NCBI GenBank assembly: GCA_034189695.1
Contig: JAXHUA010000104.1
Span: 1-21,336, forward strand
DNA from: JAXHUA01 sp034189695
GTDB taxonomy: Bacteria; Chloroflexota; Dehalococcoidia; E44-bin15
Reading direction: 5' to 3'
DNA length: 21,336 bases
The notes beneath the pieces are model-generated. The model ran no database searches. It was not told the DNA's origin and saw only the letters and a list, made by a program, of their open reading frames with translations. A program made the translations under genes and the position numbers. Shown in pieces: positions 1 to 6,317 of the stretch. How positions within the stretch are numbered: position 1 is the first letter of the stretch; each line of letters begins with the position of its first letter.

Positions 1-120
1 GTATCGCCCGGCCATCTCCGGGTCCGGCGGCAACACACCCTCGTCTCTTCGCACGTACCCTCGCGGATGGTCCGGACTCCACGAGCGGTAGGCGTGGAAG
101 GTGAAGAGGTAGACGGGCAT
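1..120 (-). CDS. Partial ORF, possible IS200/REP-type transposase N-terminus
   Basis: An ATG at 120 opens a 40-codon frame that runs off the window edge. The product begins MPVYLFTFHAYRSW and continues with PDHPRGYV and LPPDPEMAGRY. From memory, this pattern (hydrophobic strand, F-H-x-Y, then a D-x-x-R-G-x-V turn and a PPDP segment) resembles the N-terminus of Y1/REP-associated tyrosine transposase-like proteins. The catalytic HUH and Tyr motifs would lie outside the window and cannot be checked. The ATG sits exactly where the upstream dehydratase gene stops resembling its paralogue, in a different frame, so it may mark foreign DNA. No convincing Shine-Dalgarno sequence precedes it. The family assignment is tentative. 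Confidence 0.35.
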   Translation of the reverse strand, partial: MPVYLFTFHAYRSWSPDHPRGYVRRDEGVLPPDPEMAGRY

Positions 121-1310
121 GTTCGGGATTCTTCGGCAGAGGTTACCCTCCGGTCCATCAGGTCTACATCATACATCAGGGCGGGGATTCCTCTCTTGCG
201 TAAGACGTCACTCATCAGGCCAAAAGCATTTGACATCCACTTGCAGGAGGGATGAGAGGCAAAAATGACGCAATCGCCACTGAACTCGTCAAGGGCGTAG
301 AACACATCCTCGATAACAAGATCATAATCGCTCCGCCCCACCCTGCCCATAGGGGTCTCCACCGCTCTCTTGGCCATGCCCATTATCATCTTCTCGGGTG
401 AAGAGGTATCCACCGGCTCAACACGGTAGTCGTCAAATAGAACGAAAGGAGTCACTGCTCCCAGCTCTGTCGCCATCCAGTTCATCAATGTAGTGTCCCA
501 GAATACCGGAAGCTGGAACCAGATGACCCTCACCTTCTCCTCGGGGACCGCCGTTTCCCCCTTGGCTACTCTGTCTTTGATCTGGTCAAGAACGCCCTTC
601 ACCGCCGCGGTGCCTTCAGGGGTGCCAAATGCCATAATACCGGCCTGTGTCCCAATCGAAATGGCCCCGCTCCAGGGTGCTGGCTTCAGTTTCTGCAGCT
701 CCACCGCCTCCAACCAGTACTCGACATAGCGATTGCTCTCCTCCACCACTTCCTTCAGCCGGTCGTAGTCCATCTTCCTCCCGCTGTGCTCCTCCAGGAA
801 GGAAATGACCCCTTTGTACTGGCGCACCCAGTAGTCCATAGCCCCTTCATCATCCATGTAGTATGGTATGTCCGGCGTATACAGGGGAGCACCTGTCAGA
901 TGCCCTACAGCCTGGTAGCCTATCACGGAGTTCTGGTAGGGCATCAGTGATGGCACAATCATCGAGGGTGGTGGCAATATCTCCCGTAGTATGCTCCCGA
1001 TGATTGCCTTGTCAAAGGAACACAGTTCGGGAGGGATGCCGGCTTCATGGCCTGCATCAATACTCTTTATAGCATGGTCCGGGTCAACCCGGACTCCTAT
1101 CATGTCCCATCCCTCAAGACAGATGGTCTGCAGGTCCATCGCGACCATGATATCGGTGTAGCTGGTGAACCCGTGATAGACTATCGGCTCCCCTTCATCC
1201 GCTACGCGGAGCACCCCCTCCAGGTACTTCGCTGTCATTCTCAGGCCGGGTTCATCCGAGCTCTTTATCAACTCATGTACCATTCGATGTAGCTGGTACT
1301 TCTCTGCCAT
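1..1310 (-). CDS. 2-hydroxyacyl-CoA dehydratase beta-type subunit, second copy, 3' end disrupted
   Basis: ATG at 1310 is preceded by an AGGGGG Shine-Dalgarno that overlaps the stop of the upstream alpha gene, so the pair is translationally linked. The product aligns end to end with the beta subunit at 5094-6314: shared stretches include ELCSFDKAIIGSIL, DYDRLKEVVEESNR, FGTPEGTA and RRVTSAEESRT. This family forms heterodimers that bind [4Fe-4S] clusters and use low-potential electrons from an ATP-driven activator. Homology ends at residue 397 (base about 120); the frame stays open to the window edge but no longer resembles the family, and the last dozen residues of the paralogue are replaced. 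Cys97 (LCSF) and Cys356 (SCKW) are kept, but the paralogue's Cys123 (MPCQN) is Tyr125 here, and several other cysteines are lost. The substrate is unknown. Confidence 0.8.
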   Translation of the reverse strand, partial: MAEKYQLHRMVHELIKSSDEPGLRMTAKYLEGVLRVADEGEPIVYHGFTSYTDIMVAMDLQTICLEGWDMIGVRVDPDHAIKSIDAGHEAGIPPELCSFDKAIIGSILREILPPPSMIVPSLMPYQNSVIGYQAVGHLTGAPLYTPDIPYYMDDEGAMDYWVRQYKGVISFLEEHSGRKMDYDRLKEVVEESNRYVEYWLEAVELQKLKPAPWSGAISIGTQAGIMAFGTPEGTAAVKGVLDQIKDRVAKGETAVPEEKVRVIWFQLPVFWDTTLMNWMATELGAVTPFVLFDDYRVEPVDTSSPEKMIMGMAKRAVETPMGRVGRSDYDLVIEDVFYALDEFSGDCVIFASHPSCKWMSNAFGLMSDVLRKRGIPALMYDVDLMDRRVTSAEESRTCPSTSSPSTPTARGVRTIREGTCEETRVCCRRTRRWPGD

Positions 1311-1314
1311 CACA

Positions 1315-2514
1315 TTACCCCCTGACAGTCTCCAGGAAAGCCTGGACCCGGGTACGCATCTGGCCAACCGCGCCCATCAGGTATTCCCTTTCGAGCACCA
1401 TGTACGGTATGGGAGTGCTCTCTTTCCTTGTGTCCCAGTGCATCATGGCGCTCTCACCGCCCCAGGCATCACAGTACCTCATCCGTTGGATGATGATGCC
1501 GTCAACGTCGAACTCCTTCGCCAGGGCCATCAGGAACTCCTGCCTTCGCGAGTGGTTGAACATGCGGGGACAGGAAACACGCTGGACGTAGCGCTTTGCC
1601 AGAGCCGGCATCGGCTCGGCACCCTCATCGACCAGGTCCCAGAAGTCCCTGACGCCGTAACACAGGAAATCGGCGACCACCAGCCCACCAAGGTCCTCGA
1701 TCAGTCTGACATACTCGGGGTCCTCAAGCTCACCGCCACCCAGCAATATGCGAGTTGTGTGGGCGGCTGAACCGTCTCGCCCCCTGAGCTCCTCCAGCAC
1801 GGTCTTCAACATCTGGTTGAATTCCTCCACTGGCATCGCGGTGCTGGCGATAAGAATCTCCACTACCTCCGTGCCAGTGATCGGCGGCGCCTTTTGCTTC
1901 CTCAGTTCATACAGGGCTCGGAGCAGCTTGCGCTTCTCATTGTAGACTTCGATGCTCCGACGCAACGCATCATCGGTGATCGCCACCTGGAAGTGCTCCT
2001 CCAGGCTCCGCCTGAACCCGGCGAACTGGCTTGCCAGCCACTCCTCAACCTCCGCCTCAACCTTGAAAGGCATGCTAAGGAAATGAAGGTAATAGGGTGA
2101 ATGGGGAAGCTCCACTTTTCCAGCTTTCCAGGTATCGTAAAGACGGCGGACATGGTCGCAACTGTAGAGAGCCACGAGCCCATCTAGGAACTTATACTCG
2201 CCCCTCATCGCCTGATCGAGGGAATGGCGACAGAAGGTGCATGTGGAATACCATGCGTAAACATCCCCGAGCTCCGAGCTGGTGCTTCCCGTAGCCCTCA
2301 TCCGATAGGGCAGCATGCCGGCAGCATGGATAATCTCGACCGGAACATAGGTGCAGTAGTAGCCAACTACTGCACCGCCCTTCTCCTTCCAGCGCTCAAT
2401 GTAGGGATTGGACAGCGTCGCAGCTAGACTCCTCCAGTACGGCCATTCGCTACTACCCCCTTTGTTCAGAGTGGACTGGCGAAACAGCCCATTACTCACA
2501 CACCACGAACTCAC
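1315..2514 (-). CDS. 2-hydroxyacyl-CoA dehydratase alpha-type subunit, second copy
   Basis: This 399-residue frame is a close paralogue of the alpha subunit at 6318-7457 from about residue 31 (AATLSNPYIERW) to the end. Cysteines in the shared part are Cys54 (YYCTYVPVE), Cys92 and Cys95 (CTFC), Cys119 (YSCDH), Cys285, Cys315 (SCPRM) and Cys348 (YCDAWGGE); some should ligate an iron-sulfur cluster. The first 30 residues (MSSWCVSNG...) match nothing in the paralogue, and the ATG at 2514 lacks a Shine-Dalgarno sequence. A better start, ATG at 2446 with an AAAGGGGG ribosome site, encodes MAVLEE, like the paralogue's MASLDE, but in another frame. The gene therefore seems to have lost frame near its 5' end. 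It is followed after 4 bases by the second beta gene. The function is likely ATP-dependent dehydration or reduction of an acyl-CoA, with unknown substrate. Confidence 0.82.
   Translation of the reverse strand: MSSWCVSNGLFRQSTLNKGGSSEWPYWRSLAATLSNPYIERWKEKGGAVVGYYCTYVPVEIIHAAGMLPYRMRATGSTSSELGDVYAWYSTCTFCRHSLDQAMRGEYKFLDGLVALYSCDHVRRLYDTWKAGKVELPHSPYYLHFLSMPFKVEAEVEEWLASQFAGFRRSLEEHFQVAITDDALRRSIEVYNEKRKLLRALYELRKQKAPPITGTEVVEILIASTAMPVEEFNQMLKTVLEELRGRDGSAAHTTRILLGGGELEDPEYVRLIEDLGGLVVADFLCYGVRDFWDLVDEGAEPMPALAKRYVQRVSCPRMFNHSRRQEFLMALAKEFDVDGIIIQRMRYCDAWGGESAMMHWDTRKESTPIPYMVLEREYLMGAVGQMRTRVQAFLETVRG
2444..2463 (-). promoter_or_regulatory. Ribosome site and ATG of the ancestral start of the second alpha gene
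   Basis: On the minus strand AAAGGGGG (2463-2456) lies 9 bases before ATG (2446-2444). The codons after it read M-A-V-L-E-E, matching M-A-S-L-D-E of the intact alpha subunit, but the frame reaches a stop after 16 codons. The downstream alpha frame resumes at GCT (2424), so 22 bases separate ATG from the alanine codon where the paralogue has 30. A net 8-base difference explains the lost frame. Confidence 0.6.
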
Positions 2515-2520
2515 TGGACA

Positions 2521-2562
2521 GTCTTGCCAGGATTCAAGACGACACGCCCTTCGAGGCGTGTC
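2521..2562 (-). repeat. Two adjacent inverted repeats between the CooC-like and second alpha genes
   Basis: Read on the minus strand, GACACGCC / GGCGTGTC (2562-2555 with 2548-2541, six-base loop) is followed by GTCTTG / CAAGAC (2540-2535 with 2526-2521, eight-base loop). Both stems are perfect. They fill most of the 70-base gap between the two genes, the largest in the cluster. No T-tract follows, so a simple intrinsic terminator is unlikely; RNA processing, mRNA stabilisation or partial attenuation are possible. The function is inferred only from position. Confidence 0.5.
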
Positions 2563-2584
2563 TATGGGCTGAACACGGCAAACG

Positions 2585-3376
2585 CTAGGTCAAGAGGCCC
2601 AGTCTCCCCGCCATTTCTCTGACGGCCACTACACTGGGCGAGGAGCTATCGAGTTCGTATATCGGCATGCCCGCAAGGTCGTAACGCCTGATGTTCTCGT
2701 CCTCAGGCACGATCGCCAGCACCTCCAGGCCCATCTTCTCGGCAGACTCCCTCAGCAGGCTCTCCTGCCCGTTCCTGATCCTGGTTATGACCAGGCCGGT
2801 CCTGGTGACTCCGGCGGCATCCCGCTTGTGCGCCACATCGTTGACCAGCGCAGCCGTCTGGACCCCTCTGACCGTGGGGTCGCTCACTATCAGCAGCGTG
2901 TCCACCCTCTGGGTAACACGCCTGTTCACCTGTTCGACACCCGCCTCACCGTCGATGAGAATGACGTCGAAGCTCTTCGAGAGGGAGTCCAGGGCATCCC
3001 GCAGTATGTCGTTCACCGGGCAGAAACACCCCTCACCCTCCCGCTTCCCCATGGGCAGAAGAGCGAATCCATCCAGTTCGAGCAGGGTTTCGAAGACCAT
3101 GTAATCAAGCATGCTGACCACTTCGATCTCGGCTTTCTTGCCCCCGCTCCGTGCGGCTTTGATTATCTCCTCGCTCACGTCACCGATGGTCTTGGTCACC
3201 TTCACGCCCAGTGCCTGCGGCAAGCCCACCACCGGGTCAGCGTCCACCACCAGTATCTTCTTTCCCCGGCCGACGAGGGCCTTGGTGAGGAGCACCGTGA
3301 GCGCTGTCTTGCCCACGCCCCCTTTGCCCACCATGGCGATCGACCTGACCGCCCTCGATGCTTCACTCTTGCTCAT
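2585..3376 (-). CDS. CooC/AcsF-like nickel-insertion-type P-loop ATPase
   Basis: The 263-residue protein belongs to the MinD/ParA-type P-loop ATPases and matches the CooC branch. It has a deviant Walker A motif GKGGVGKT at residues 17-24, DADP at 45-48, a C-x-C pair at Cys117 and Cys119 (GEGCFCP), and the switch motif IDGEAGVEQVNRR near 141-153, close to the DNEAGLEH signature of CooC. In CooC proteins the C-x-C pairs of two subunits bind a metal such as Ni(II), and ATP hydrolysis supports cofactor insertion into CO dehydrogenase or acetyl-CoA synthase. It is cytosolic with no signal peptide. The gene directly follows the acetyl-CoA-synthase-like gene (35-base gap), a natural partner, yet no complete CODH or ACS gene is present in the window. 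An alternative is a more general iron-sulfur or electron-transfer ATPase role. Confidence 0.85.
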   Translation of the reverse strand: MSKSEASRAVRSIAMVGKGGVGKTALTVLLTKALVGRGKKILVVDADPVVGLPQALGVKVTKTIGDVSEEIIKAARSGGKKAEIEVVSMLDYMVFETLLELDGFALLPMGKREGEGCFCPVNDILRDALDSLSKSFDVILIDGEAGVEQVNRRVTQRVDTLLIVSDPTVRGVQTAALVNDVAHKRDAAGVTRTGLVITRIRNGQESLLRESAEKMGLEVLAIVPEDENIRRYDLAGMPIYELDSSSPSVVAVREMAGRLGLLT

Positions 3377-3411
3377 CTCCCGACTCTTCCTTCCTTCACA
3401 TCAGGTCGGCC

Positions 3412-4194
3412 TCAGCCGGTTTCCCCAGCCTCAATGGCGTCCTTGTTGCGACGCAGGACTATCCACCGCCTCACCGCATCACACACTTCCTGGTTGTCAC
3501 ACGTCGAGCAGTTGTACTCAGTGCACTCGTAGGTGCCGTCATCCTGCCTCACCAGTTTCCGCAGCTCCCCGCTGAACTTCCGGACTGCCGCGGCGATATC
3601 ATCAAGCTCGTTGACATCGTCCTTGCTCGAGGTAACGAAAACGACCTCGGTCGCCTCAATCAGCGGCATCTTGTCCCGGAAGATGGCCATGAGCGCTCGT
3701 CCCAGGGTTTCGAAGGAGAACCCACGGCGCGCCGCGTCATTGCTCACCCTGCTCCACACCCGGCGCGGCACGCTTCTCAGCATGTAGCCCTCAATCTGGT
3801 CCGACGCGAACTGCGTCCTTTCCAGGTCCAGGTAGTGTTCTTCCTTCAGTCCGGTGCCGCCAACGATGATCACCTGTCCGAAGGGCAGGCTCTGCCCCTC
3901 GCTCTCCTGAATGTCGGGGCCAATCAAGGTGATCCGTCCGTCTTCCACGCAGGAGGAGTCATCACTCCATATCACAAAGGCGGCAGACGCCACGCTCGGA
4001 TTGCCGAGTTCAATGAACGTATCCTCCTTGAGAATCACGTTCGCCTTCTCCGTGGCGCCAACCGAGACGGGCAGGCCAGCGAGAAGCCGGCCAGCGTCAG
4101 TCTCGCAGCACACCTCCTTCAATGGCCTGCTCTGCCGTCTCTTCTCCTCGACGTACTGCCTGAGCCTGGTGAGATGAACCTCGTAAGCCTTCAT
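3412..4194 (-). CDS. Stand-alone protein related to the middle domain of acetyl-CoA synthase (AcsB/CdhC)
   Basis: The product has 260 residues from ATG at 4194, chosen because GGGGTG lies six bases upstream; a GTG at 4203 would add three residues. Numbered from the GTG, residues about 61-205 resemble the middle domain of acetyl-CoA synthase: an IGPDI motif at 94-98, LPFG at 106-109, LERTQFASDQIEGYM at 127-141, then W-x-R-V-S (150-154), a GFSFETLG turn and an MP-x-I segment before a V-V-F-V strand. The N-terminal CODH-binding domain and the C-terminal A-cluster domain of full-length synthase are absent. Instead the protein ends with four cysteines, C-x4-C-x2-C-x5-C (227, 232, 235, 241), a plausible metal or [4Fe-4S] site. 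The CooC-like ATPase follows. Possible roles are acyl or CoA handling, or a metal scaffold; the true function is unknown. Confidence 0.72.
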   Translation of the reverse strand: MKAYEVHLTRLRQYVEEKRRQSRPLKEVCCETDAGRLLAGLPVSVGATEKANVILKEDTFIELGNPSVASAAFVIWSDDSSCVEDGRITLIGPDIQESEGQSLPFGQVIIVGGTGLKEEHYLDLERTQFASDQIEGYMLRSVPRRVWSRVSNDAARRGFSFETLGRALMAIFRDKMPLIEATEVVFVTSSKDDVNELDDIAAAVRKFSGELRKLVRQDDGTYECTEYNCSTCDNQEVCDAVRRWIVLRRNKDAIEAGETG

Positions 4195-4256
4195 GTGATG
4201 CACCCCGGTCCAGCGACAGGCCGCATCCAGCCCGTCCCTTCCGTGCTTTCCTCTTC

Positions 4257-4383
4257 CTAGTTAATGGAAGCGCCCTGCTCCTTTGCAGCATTCTTCCGGT
4301 AGCGCTCCGCCGCCAGAAGAGCCGCGCCGAGCGCCCCGATGATTTGCGGGTCCTCGGGCAGCTTCACGATGCCGTCCCCAGTC
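4257..4383 (-). pseudogene. Out-of-frame C-terminal piece of the dehydratase activator
   Basis: In the -1 frame relative to the activator ORF, this segment encodes DGIVKLPEDPQIIGALGAAL followed by about 20 further residues and a TAG at 4259-4257. The P-x-x-P-Q-I-x-G-A-L-G-A-A-L pattern is the usual C-terminus of BadF/HgdC-type activators, so it belongs to the same gene. Adding one G to the GGGG run (4379-4376), or a -1 slip just upstream, would restore a protein of about 271 residues, a normal family length. Confidence 0.8.
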
Positions 4384-5071
4384 CCTTTTCAAGAGCAGCG
4401 ATCAGCCCCGCGTTCTTGGCGCACCCACCGGCGAAGGTTATGTCCTTGCGTGCGCCGACCCTCCTGACCAGCGTCAGCACCCGGCCGGCCACTGACTCAT
4501 GGATGGCGGCGGCGATGTTCGGAAGCTCCTCGCCTTCATTGACCAGGGTAATGACCTCCGACTCGGCGAACACGCTGCACTGGCTGCTGATCGTCAGGTC
4601 CTTGGTTGCAGTGAGCGAGATATCCGCGAGTTCATGCAGAGTAAGCTCCAGAGCCCGAGCCTGGTTCTCCAGGTATCTGCCGGTACCAGCGGCGCACTTG
4701 TCGTTCATGACAAACTCAGCCACCTTGCCGTCCTCACCCAGACCGATGACCTTCAAGTCCTGGCCGCCGATGTCGATTATCGTCCTCACCGACGGACAGA
4801 GCCAGTAGGCACCAACGCCGTGACAGGTTATCTCAGAGATGTTCTCGTTGGCGAAGGGTATCTTCATCCTCCCGTACCCCGTGCCCACGATGAAGTCCAT
4901 CTCTTCCATCGATGAGAGTCCAGCCTTCTCCATTGCCTCGCTTATGGCGATGCGCGCGGTCTCCTCCGGCCTCGGCTTGCATGAGATGATGGTGGAGGAA
5001 GTGATCTCACCGTCCTTCATAATCACAGCCTTGCCAGTCGTAGAGCCAACGTCGCAACCAGCAACAATCAT
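4364..5071 (-). CDS. 2-hydroxyacyl-CoA dehydratase activator ATPase (BadF/BcrA/HgdC family), frameshifted near its end
   Basis: The activator is an ASKHA-fold ATPase whose dimer holds one [4Fe-4S] cluster and drives electrons into the dehydratase or reductase on ATP hydrolysis. Visible motifs are the phosphate-1 loop GCDVGSTTGK near residue 5, the IDIGGQDLK phosphate-2 loop, the cluster motif CAAGTGRYLE, the second cluster cysteine in SSQCSVFAESE, and the adenosine loop FAGGCAKNAG. The start is supported by AAAGGAG about ten bases upstream. The frame ends early at residue 235 (ALEKGLGTAS), whereas the expected C-terminal 36 or so residues lie in the -1 frame. The break follows the heptamer A-AAG-GGA, which fits the X-XXY-YYZ slippery pattern, and overlaps a G-rich stretch. 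Programmed frameshift, mutation and sequence error are all possible. It lies 22 bases after the first beta gene. Confidence 0.88.
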   Translation of the reverse strand: MIVAGCDVGSTTGKAVIMKDGEITSSTIISCKPRPEETARIAISEAMEKAGLSSMEEMDFIVGTGYGRMKIPFANENISEITCHGVGAYWLCPSVRTIIDIGGQDLKVIGLGEDGKVAEFVMNDKCAAGTGRYLENQARALELTLHELADISLTATKDLTISSQCSVFAESEVITLVNEGEELPNIAAAIHESVAGRVLTLVRRVGARKDITFAGGCAKNAGLIAALEKGLGTAS

Positions 5072-5093
5072 CTGGTGTATCTCCTTTCTAACC

Positions 5094-6314
5094 TCATCTG
5101 TCCATGACAGTAGTAAGAAACTGCTCCACCCGCGTCCGGGACTCCTCCGCTGACGTGACCCTCCGGTCGACCAGATCGACGTCGTACAGCATCAGAGGAA
5201 TACCGCGCTCGCGACAGGCATCCCTTATCAGCCCGTAGGCACCGGTGAACCACTTGCAGCCAGGATTGGCGCCGATGATGATGCAGTCCCCCTTCCATTG
5301 CTCCGCCGCGTAGAGCATGTCGTCGAGAAGGATCTCAACCTTGCCACATCCGACCTTCCCCATGGGAGATTGCAGCGCTCTCCGAGCCATTCCCCTCAGC
5401 ATCCGCTCGGTCGAGGAGGTATCCACCGGCTCCACGCGGAAGTCATCGAAGAGAACGTAGGGGACCGTTGCCCCGAGCTCGTTGATGAAACCCATCAGCG
5501 GGTTGTCCCAGAACACCTGGAAGTGGAACCAGATGACCCGCGCCTTCTCCTCGGGTATGGCCGTTTCGCCCTTGGCGACCTTGTCCTTAATCTCGTCGAG
5601 CAGAGCCTTCATGCCCGCGGTGCCTTCCGGCGTCCCAAACGACATCATCCCCGCCAGCGTGCCTTGCGACAACGGGCCACTGCGAGGGGCCGGCTTCAGC
5701 TTCATCAGTTCCGCCGCCTCAAGCCAGTACTCGACGCAGCGGTTGCTCTCCTCCACAACCTCCTTCAGCCGGTCGTAGTCCATCTTCTTCCCGGTGTGCT
5801 CCTCGACGAAGGCAATCATGCCCTTGTACTGGTTGACCCAGTGGTCAAGAGCGCCATCTTCGTCCAGGTCATAGGGTGTATCGCACACGAAGAGGGGAAC
5901 CCCGGTGAGGGCCGCCGCGGCCTGGCACGTGATGTAGGCATTCTGGCAGGGCATGCCAGCCTGCACGATCGCCGCCGGCTTCGGTATGGTACCCCGCAGT
6001 ATGCTCCCGATAATGGCCTTGTCAAAAGAGCACAGCTCGGGAGGGATTCCCGCCTCGTGCGCAGCATCCACGCTTCTTATAGCGTGGTCCTGGTCGACCT
6101 GTAGCCCCACTATGTCCCATGCCTCACAGCAGAGAGACACCACATCCATGGCGACCATGATCTCGTTGTACGTGGTGAACGGGTGGTATACTATCGGCTT
6201 CCCTTCATCAACGGCGTTGATCACCCCCCCGAGCCATCGCGCCAGCAGTCCGGGAGGCGTCGCCCCCTTGATGAGGTCGTACACGCTTCTATGTATCTTC
6301 AGATTATCTTCCAT
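5094..6314 (-). CDS. 2-hydroxyacyl-CoA dehydratase / benzoyl-CoA reductase-family beta-type subunit, first copy
   Basis: The 406-residue product is complete. ATG at 6314 is preceded by GGGAGGT, which overlaps the stop of the alpha gene three bases away, so alpha and beta are coupled. Family features include PPELCSFDKAIIGSIL (Cys95), GMPCQNAYITC (Cys123, Cys130), FGTPEGT near 226, the D-D-x-R-V-E-P segment near 291 and NPGCKW (Cys353). Cys95, Cys123 and Cys353 are the best candidates for [4Fe-4S] ligands by position. In this family the alpha/beta dimer receives a single high-energy electron from the activator and dehydrates 2-hydroxyacyl-CoA or reduces an aromatic acyl-CoA. The substrate cannot be read from the sequence; no CoA-transferase or CoA-ligase gene is in the window. 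The protein is cytosolic. Confidence 0.88.
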   Translation of the reverse strand: MEDNLKIHRSVYDLIKGATPPGLLARWLGGVINAVDEGKPIVYHPFTTYNEIMVAMDVVSLCCEAWDIVGLQVDQDHAIRSVDAAHEAGIPPELCSFDKAIIGSILRGTIPKPAAIVQAGMPCQNAYITCQAAAALTGVPLFVCDTPYDLDEDGALDHWVNQYKGMIAFVEEHTGKKMDYDRLKEVVEESNRCVEYWLEAAELMKLKPAPRSGPLSQGTLAGMMSFGTPEGTAGMKALLDEIKDKVAKGETAIPEEKARVIWFHFQVFWDNPLMGFINELGATVPYVLFDDFRVEPVDTSSTERMLRGMARRALQSPMGKVGCGKVEILLDDMLYAAEQWKGDCIIIGANPGCKWFTGAYGLIRDACRERGIPLMLYDVDLVDRRVTSAEESRTRVEQFLTTVMDR

Positions 6315-6317
6315 CGC

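Noticed and set aside
3358..4260. A 300-codon open frame on the plus strand, and the 234-codon one at 2828-3532
   Set aside because: Both are antisense to the ACS-like and CooC-like genes, with low-complexity translations and no ribosome sites.
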